NCBI GenBank assembly: GCA_041689775.1
Contig: JBDNFP010000445.1
Coordinates: 1-39,352 of the forward strand
DNA: 39,352 nucleotides
From: JBDNFP01 sp041689775
GTDB lineage: Bacteria > Bacteroidota > Bacteroidia > Cytophagales > Spirosomataceae
Direction: 5' to 3'
Shown piece by piece: positions 34,421 through 39,352 of the stretch; position 1 is the first letter of the stretch, and each line of letters starts with the position of its first letter. The notes under the pieces are model-generated. The model had not been told where the DNA came from. It was given only the letters and a program-made list of their open reading frames with translations, and ran no database searches. The position numbers and the translations under genes are program-made.

Positions 34421-34852
34421 CTAGCAGGCTATTTTCCCAACCCGGGTTTGGTGCCTACCGCCTTCGAACTCAGTTGAAAGAAACTTAATGACGCACGCCA
34501 ACGCAACTTCCAGTTCGATGAACCGAACCGGTAGACAGATGATATTGGCATTATTATGTTGCCGCGAAAGTGCGGCGAGGTCTTCCTGCCATACGAGTGC
34601 GGCCCGAATACCCTGATGCTTGTTGGCGGTAATACAAACACCTTGCCCGCTACCACAAAGTAGTATGCCGTTCTTAAACTCCCCGTTTTCGACCGCGCTA
34701 GCTACCGGATGCGTAAAATCTGGGTAATCAACCGAATCAGCCGAGAACGTTCCGTAGTCAACTACCTCGTAACCGTTTTCTTGTAGCCATTCGCTGATGG
34801 GTTGCTTGTAGGGGAATCCGGCGTGATCAGCGCCGATCGCAATTTTTTTCAT
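34421..34852 (-). CDS. rpiB: Ribose 5-phosphate isomerase B
   Basis: This 143-residue protein has the RpiB/LacAB signatures: GADHAGF (7-13, with His10), DYGTFSADSVDYPDF (32-46), and the catalytic loop LLCGSGQGVCI with Cys66. It also has RAALVWQEDLAALSRQHNNANI. It interconverts ribose 5-phosphate and ribulose 5-phosphate in the cytoplasm (pentose phosphate pathway). The length is normal for the family. An exact -7 box lies about 83 bp upstream. Confidence 0.96.
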   Translation of the reverse strand: MKKIAIGADHAGFPYKQPISEWLQENGYEVVDYGTFSADSVDYPDFTHPVASAVENGEFKNGILLCGSGQGVCITANKHQGIRAALVWQEDLAALSRQHNNANIICLPVRFIELEVALACVIKFLSTEFEGGRHQTRVGKIAC

Positions 34853-34934
34853 TATTTTTTTGTTAAGTAGAGTTGTAATAGCAACAACCTTTACAGGTTT
34901 CTCGTTAGTATTGTCCCTCTTTTAGATAATACCA

Positions 34935-34942
34935 CAAAGGTA
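34935..34942 (-). promoter_or_regulatory. Candidate -7 promoter box for rpiB
   Basis: On the minus strand TACCTTTG (34942-34935) matches TAnnTTTG exactly, in the divergent gap between rpiB and the LOG-family gene. The expected TTTG at -33 is absent. The leader would be about 75 nt. Confidence 0.4.
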
Positions 34943-34982
34943 ATATGTATATCCCAAGTACTAGTTAAATACCCTTTTTATT

Positions 34983-35759
34983 ATGAACGAAGAAAATAAG
35001 AACAAAACAGTGGATACCATACTAGATATTTCCCTGCTAAACCCAGCAGTATACGAAGACGATGCCAGGATCAAAGAAGCCTTTCAGGACCGCGATTGGA
35101 ACGAAATAAAAAGTGCCGATTCCTGGGTTATTTTTAAAGTATTAGCTGAGTTTGTGGAAGGCTTTGACAAACTAGCCAAGATTGGTCCCTGTGTGTCCAT
35201 ATTTGGTTCGGCCCGGACCAAGCCGGATAACCCCTACTACGTCATTGCGGAAGAAATTGCCGCTAAACTGGTACGCCACGGGTACGGTGTGATCACGGGT
35301 GGCGGACCGGGTATCATGGAAGCGGGTAACAAAGGTGCTTTTGAGCAAGGTGGAAAGTCCGTTGGGCTTAACATTACATTACCTTTCGAGCAGCACAGCA
35401 ACATCTACATTGATCAGGATAAGAATATCAATTTTGACTTTTTTTTTGTACGCAAGGTCATGTTTGTAAAATACTCGCAGGGGTTCATCGTGCTACCTGG
35501 TGGCTTTGGTACCCTGGATGAGCTTTTTGAAGCATTAACTTTGATACAAACGAAGAAAATTGGCCGTTTCCCCATTATTTTGGTTGGTCGCTCTTACTGG
35601 TCAGGCCTGATCGACTGGATGAAGGGCACTATGTTAGAAGGAGAAAGTAACATTAATCCCGAAGACCTTAAACTGTTTAGCATCGTGGAGACCCCCGATG
35701 AGGCAGTACGGGTTATTGATGAGTTCTATTCGAAGTACCTGTTGAAGCCAAACTTCTAA
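34983..35759 (+). CDS. LOG-family protein (TIGR00730, nucleoside-monophosphate phosphoribohydrolase-like)
   Basis: This 258-residue Rossmann-fold protein has SIFGSAR (72-78), GGGPGIMEAG (106-115), RKVMF (157-161) and the hallmark PGGFGTLDE (172-180). The LOG family includes enzymes that release free bases from nucleoside 5'-monophosphates, the cytokinin-activating type and the AMP/pyrimidine type. The key motif residues are all present, so catalytic activity is likely. The preferred nucleotide cannot be told. A 70-residue N-terminal extension precedes the core. A terminator lies 156 bp after its stop. Confidence 0.92.
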   Translation: MNEENKNKTVDTILDISLLNPAVYEDDARIKEAFQDRDWNEIKSADSWVIFKVLAEFVEGFDKLAKIGPCVSIFGSARTKPDNPYYVIAEEIAAKLVRHGYGVITGGGPGIMEAGNKGAFEQGGKSVGLNITLPFEQHSNIYIDQDKNINFDFFFVRKVMFVKYSQGFIVLPGGFGTLDELFEALTLIQTKKIGRFPIILVGRSYWSGLIDWMKGTMLEGESNINPEDLKLFSIVETPDEAVRVIDEFYSKYLLKPNF

Positions 35760-35854
35760 GGAGGTAAGTACTAATGCATAATTAGTTTATATTATTAATT
35801 TAGTCAAATTACTGGCTAATATTCTCTATATCAAATATTTACAAAAAAGGTAAC

Positions 35855-35882
35855 AGCTACAAGCTAATAGCTATCAGCTACT
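35855..35882. repeat. Four-copy 7-bp degenerate tandem repeat (AGCTAnn)
   Basis: AGCTA starts at 35855, 35862, 35869 and 35876, exactly 7 bp apart, with two variable bases between copies. TAACAGCT also occurs on both sides, at 35851 and 35891. The array lies between the LOG gene and its terminator, so it should be transcribed. Confidence 0.6.
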
Positions 35883-35914
35883 TAACTTACTAACAGCTTT
35901 ACATATATCACCCC

Positions 35915-35941
35915 AAATCCTCGCTTTCCACGAGGATTTTT
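35915..35941 (+). terminator. Terminator between the LOG-family gene and the convergent HhH gene
   Basis: A 9-bp stem pairs 35915-35923 with 35931-35939 around a 7-nt loop, and five T residues cover 35937-35941. It lies 5 bp before the stop of the minus-strand helix-hairpin-helix gene, so it can also act for that gene. Confidence 0.75.
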
Positions 35942-35945
35942 GTCT

Positions 35946-36908
35946 TTAAAAGGCAAGGTAAGGGGTTATCTTCCGAAGCGTAGTCTCATCGAGAATCCGG
36001 ATAGCTTTCATGGACTCCGTGGAGGTAAACGGACCGTGTTGCTCGCGGTACCGGATTATCACTTCGTTCAGCTTGCGGTTTTTTAGGTAGGTATGGCGGT
36101 ACAGGTCATCGGCAGAAGCACTGTTTATATTAATTTTCCTCGGAGCACTTTGAATCCGGGCGTACCGGCGGAGTTCCGAGAGTGCGAGTGAATCTAACCC
36201 AAAAACTTCCGAATACTGATTAATGGAATGGAAGCCCCCTAGTCCATCTCTGAATTTTACAATACGAGCCGAAAGTTTACTACCAATGCCCCTAAGCGAA
36301 GCGAGTTGTGAAGTATCAGAAGTATTGATGTCAAAGGGGGCGATGGTTGGCTTACCAAAGGCCTTAATTTCGGCGGGAAGAGGGGCTCTTACCTCTTTGA
36401 CGGTGCTTGATGGGCTGGTACTTGCCACGGTATTACCATCGGGCAGGGTTACGTACGGAGACAGGCGTTCGTACAGCGCTGGTGGAAAGTCATAGATTTT
36501 ACCCAGGTCTTCTTTCTTTCGAAACTTTCCTCCCTTATTCCGGTAATTTTGAATGCGGAACGCCAGAAAACGGGGTATTCCAACGCCTTGTAATTGGTCA
36601 ATGGTTGCCGTATTTGGGTCAAAAGTAACAAGCCTGGTTTGGCGGGTCGGTATGCTCGTAGTGATTTTATCGCTAAATTCAGGAGTTTCATTCGGCGGTC
36701 CGTTGGAAATTAGTGCTGCGGTACTATCCAACTGCTCAAGGGTGTAGGGTAGGGTGTCGTCCTGAAAGTAGGGGAGAATGACGCGCTTGAATAGGGTAGG
36801 AGTCCAGAGCAAGCAAAAACTCAAAATAATAAGTACCAAAGCTCCCCGCGACTCTTTGGGTGAAATTCCGAAAAAATCTTGTATTCGATTGAGAAGTGTA
36901 CGGAGCAT
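35946..36908 (-). CDS. Helix-hairpin-helix domain protein (ComEA-like)
   Basis: This 320-residue protein has one N-terminal membrane segment (GALVLIILSFCLLWTPTLF, 22-40) and then three helix-hairpin-helix units. They are centred on TIDQLQGVGIPRFLAFRI (102-119), TSQLASLRGIGSKLSARIVK (199-218) and SADDLYRHTYLKNRKLNEVI (265-284). The FDPNTAT, FDINTSDTS and ININSASADD leads are typical of ComEA and T2SS GspK-like HhH repeats. The third unit lacks the usual glycine pair. Membrane anchoring with an exported HhH part suggests DNA binding at the cell envelope, perhaps DNA uptake, but no competence genes are nearby. Confidence 0.88.
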   Translation of the reverse strand: MLRTLLNRIQDFFGISPKESRGALVLIILSFCLLWTPTLFKRVILPYFQDDTLPYTLEQLDSTAALISNGPPNETPEFSDKITTSIPTRQTRLVTFDPNTATIDQLQGVGIPRFLAFRIQNYRNKGGKFRKKEDLGKIYDFPPALYERLSPYVTLPDGNTVASTSPSSTVKEVRAPLPAEIKAFGKPTIAPFDINTSDTSQLASLRGIGSKLSARIVKFRDGLGGFHSINQYSEVFGLDSLALSELRRYARIQSAPRKININSASADDLYRHTYLKNRKLNEVIIRYREQHGPFTSTESMKAIRILDETTLRKITPYLAF

Positions 36909-36964
36909 GGGCTACTTCGTTTTTGTTGGGTGGGAGGGTGTAGTAACACGTAAAAGTACCTAAA

Positions 36965-37021
36965 CAAAATTATAAAAATACTTCTAGTGAACGCTCGTTG
37001 CTGACAAAATGCCTAATTTTG
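36965..37021. promoter_or_regulatory. Divergent -7 boxes between the HhH gene and glyS
   Basis: TAATTTTG occurs on both strands as an exact TAnnTTTG box: 36972-36965 on the minus strand (leader about 50 nt to the HhH gene) and 37014-37021 on the plus strand (leader about 53 nt to glyS). Neither has a clear TTTG at -33. Confidence 0.45.
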
Positions 37022-37080
37022 CGACCGCTAGCCATACTGGCTGCTAATTATAGAACAAAAATGATTTTGAAATAAAACGT

Positions 37081-38573
37081 ATGAGTCAATCATCTGCTGC
37101 CCCAACCACATCTCTTCAAGATATCATTGGCCACGCCAAAGAGTATGGTTTTGTATTCCCTTCGTCCGAAATCTATGATGGACTGCAAGCCGTGTACGAC
37201 TACGGTCAGAACGGGGTTGAACTAAAAAATAACCTCAAAACAGCTTGGTGGAAGGCAATGACCCAGCTGAATGATAACATAGTGGGCATCGATGCGGCTA
37301 TTTTTATGCACCCGCTTACCTGGAAAGCATCCGGTCACGTGGATGGCTTCAATGACCCCATGATTGACAATAAAGACTCCAAGAAGCGTTACCGGGCCGA
37401 CCAGCTACTGGAAGGTAAAGCGGAGCAATACGAGGCCGCCGGAGAGCCAGAAAAAGCCCAGGCCTTACTGGCTGAAATGGGACGTTTACTTTCTGCGGAG
37501 GACCTCAACGGGGTACGTGAGCTGATCATTGCGGAGGGTATTAAGTGTCCGGTATCCGGCACGACCAACTGGACCGAAGTACGCCAGTTCAACCTCATGT
37601 TAGTACACAAATAGGTTCCGTGGCCGAGGATGCTAGTACTATCTATTTGCGTCCTGAGACTGCACAGGGTATATTTGTAAACTTCCTGAATGTGCAGAAA
37701 AGTGGCAGGATGAAGGTGCCCTTTGGTATCGCCCAAATTGGGAAGGCATTTCGTAACGAGATCGTGGCCCGCCAATTTATTTTCCGGATGCGGGAGTTTG
37801 AACAAATGGAAATGCAATTCTTTGTTCGCCCCGGTACCGAAATGGAGTGGTATAACGAATGGAAGGCAACCCGCCTGAAATTTCATCAGGCGATTGGTCT
37901 GCCCGCCGAAAAACTTAGGTACCACGATCACGACAAGCTGGCGCACTATGCCAACGCGGCCGTTGATATTGAATACCAGTTCCCGTTCGGATTTCGCGAA
38001 ATTGAAGGAATTCACTCCCGGACCGACTTCGATCTTCGTAATCATCAGGAGCTTTCCAAAAAAAAGCAGCAGTACTTTGATTCTGATCTGGCCGAAAACG
38101 GTAAGCCTTACGGTAACTACATACCTTACGTGGTAGAAACCTCCGTCGGGGCGGATCGACTATTCCTGGCTGCGTTTTGTAATGCCTACACCCGTGAGAC
38201 CGTGGGGGAGGGAGATAATACGAAGGAGCGGACCTATTTGAAACTGCACCCTGCCTTGGCTCCTTTTAAAGTGGCGATACTACCATTGGTAAAAAAAGAC
38301 GGACTAGCCGAGAAAGCACAAGCGATTGCGGCTTCGCTTAAATCTTCGTTTCGTACTGTTTATGACGATGGTGCCGCCATCGGGAAAAGGTACACTCGTC
38401 AGGATTTGATAGGTACTCCGTTTTGTATTGCGGTTGATTACCAAACCATGGAGGACGATACCGTCACGATTCGTGACCGTGATTCCATGGAGCAGGAGCG
38501 GGTAGCCATCAGCGAGCTGAAAGAGAAAATAGGATATGCCGTTGCTATGGAAAGAATACTGGAATCGATCTAG
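37081..38573 (+). pseudogene. glyS: Glycyl-tRNA synthetase, reading frame broken by a one-base deletion
   Basis: Two frames together give a complete class II glycyl-tRNA synthetase. Frame one (37081-37614) covers the N-terminus to TTNWTEVRQFNLM and then stops at LVHK. Frame two carries the rest, from STQIGSVAEDAS (from 37602) through RPETAQGIFVNF, FGIAQIGKAFRNEI and the anticodon-binding domain, to the stop at 38573. Relatives read NLMFSTQIGS here. The window has ATG TT AGT (37597-37604); adding one T gives ATG TTT AGT and a 497-residue protein of normal length. The enzyme is essential and no second copy is visible, so a sequencing or assembly error is the likeliest cause. The upstream ATG of frame two (37545) is out of the native frame. 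Confidence 0.92.
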
Positions 38574-38597
38574 TTAAATACGGCTACATGTCATTTT

Positions 38598-38639
38598 AAG
38601 GGTCGTCCTTCGCCTTTGCGCGGAGGATGATCCTTTTTT
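38598..38639 (+). terminator. Terminator after glyS
   Basis: A 16-bp stem with three G-U wobbles pairs 38598-38613 with 38620-38635 around a 6-nt loop and runs into six T residues (38634-38639). It lies 24 bp after the glyS stop. Confidence 0.85.
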
Positions 38640-38952
38640 GTATTTATTGGCTTCAAAATAAATATTACATAGGGCCATTAGTTGGTAAGTTTCTACTATT
38701 CTTGATTGAATTTATTTAGTATAATATTTTGCTTTCAGTCAAAAATTAGTCATTAAATATTGAATATATTGGTAATAATGATACAATAAGTTGTACAATT
38801 ATCATGAATGCGCAATAATATTTTGTTCTGCCAATATTTTATTCTTTTTTCGTGCAGCATTGCTACTTGATTTGCCCCACGAACCTTATCAGTGAAGGTA
38901 AATCTGGAAGTACCAAAACACATTTTTTACTTAACCAATCCTTCTTACCATC
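38640..38952 (+). promoter_or_regulatory. AT-rich leader region upstream of the P-II gene
   Basis: No gene is visible in this 313-bp stretch. It is markedly AT-rich. ATAATATTTTG occurs twice in the same orientation, at 38721-38731 and 38815-38825, each a near match to a -7 box. I found no convincing sigma-54 (GG/GC) promoter. It presumably holds the P-II promoter. Confidence 0.3.
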
Positions 38953-39291
38953 ATGAAAAGAGTAGAAGCAATTATTAGAAAAACCAAATTTACCGAAATG
39001 CAGGACGCTCTGCATGAGGCTGGTATTGACTTTATGACTTATTGGGAGGTACGTGGCGTTGGAAAAGCAGTGGAAGAGAGATCTTACCGGGGTATTGTGT
39101 ATGACACAAGTATTATTGAGCGTATCATGGTTACTTTTTATTGCCAGGATCACTTGGTTGATCCGGCGATAAAAGCAATTCTAGCATCAGCCCAGACAGG
39201 TGAAATCGGGGATGGTAAAATCTTTATTTCGGACGTTGAAAAAGCGATTAAAATACGGACATCGGAGGAAGGTACAGACGCCTTAAACTAA
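38953..39291 (+). CDS. P-II family nitrogen regulator, divergent T-loop
   Basis: This 112-residue protein aligns end to end with GlnB/GlnK: MKRVEAIIRKTKF at the N-terminus, EVRGVGK (32-38), YRGIVY ending in Tyr50, and the nucleotide-binding signature TGEIGDGKIF followed by KAIKIRTSEEG. P-II trimers sense 2-oxoglutarate and ATP/ADP and control AmtB and nitrogen enzymes. Relative to E. coli GlnB the T-loop is one residue shorter. Tyr50 matches the uridylylated Tyr51, but canonical Gln39 is Ala39 and Lys58 is Arg57. Its partner (often an ammonium transporter) would lie beyond the window. Confidence 0.92.
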   Translation: MKRVEAIIRKTKFTEMQDALHEAGIDFMTYWEVRGVGKAVEERSYRGIVYDTSIIERIMVTFYCQDHLVDPAIKAILASAQTGEIGDGKIFISDVEKAIKIRTSEEGTDALN

Positions 39292-39352
39292 AATCCGAAG
39301 TGGGTTGAATACGGTTCTTACCTATTCGAATACCCCTTCTACCTTTTATTAA

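Noticed and set aside
37590..37615. Programmed -1 frameshift in glyS
   Set aside because: No slippery heptamer or downstream structure is visible, and adding one T restores the expected family sequence exactly.
37389..38045. Open frame of 218 codons on the minus strand across the glyS break
   Set aside because: It is antisense to well-conserved glycyl-tRNA synthetase sequence in both frames and has no recognisable domain.
38640..38952. Sigma-54 promoter for the P-II gene
   Set aside because: No GG-N10-GC element with the expected flanks was found on the plus strand.

Overview
The window looks like chromosomal DNA from a Bacteroidota member of the order Cytophagales, probably near Spirosomataceae. 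The evidence is two SusC/SusD pairs, an ECF sigma/FecR switch, TAnnTTTG-type -7 boxes, few Shine-Dalgarno sites, and housekeeping proteins of Bacteroidota type. The family-level placement is inference. I see no rRNA, tRNA, CRISPR array, IS element or phage gene.

Layout. Positions 1-1575 (minus) hold a Tat-signal small subunit and a GMC flavoprotein, a likely periplasmic sugar or glucoside dehydrogenase; the flavoprotein is cut by the window edge. Positions 1696-2814 (minus) encode a membrane-anchored NAPE-PLD/UlaG-like metallo-beta-lactamase-fold hydrolase. Positions 3119-5576 (plus) encode a DUF1537 four-carbon acid-sugar kinase and a secreted clan-A-like glycoside hydrolase. Positions 5627-24621 (minus) form one polysaccharide utilization locus (PUL). 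In transcription order it reads: ECF sigma factor, FecR anti-sigma factor, SusC2 (with an STN signalling domain), SusD2, terminator, SusC1 (no STN), SusD1, hairpin, and three heparinase II/III-fold proteins, the last two of which are tandem paralogues. Positions 24778-39291 are mostly housekeeping: polA, a collagen-like lipoprotein, an M1 aminopeptidase, rbfA with a LolC/E-like permease, a multipass membrane protein, rpiB, a LOG-family protein, a helix-hairpin-helix protein, glycyl-tRNA synthetase and a divergent P-II protein.

How it may work. SusC2 would sense ligand through its STN domain and signal to FecR, which releases the sigma factor. The two SusCD pairs would import oligosaccharides. 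The three lyase-fold enzymes point to a uronic-acid-containing polysaccharide, and the glycoside hydrolase and DUF1537 kinase could handle downstream sugars. The substrate cannot be read from the sequence.

Most notable points: the duplicated SusCD with asymmetric signalling domains beside a lyase trio; a one-base deletion that breaks the essential glyS gene; a 22-residue tandem duplication in FecR; a P-II protein lacking the canonical Gln39; and a strong terminator-like hairpin on the strand opposite the PUL between fecR and susC2.
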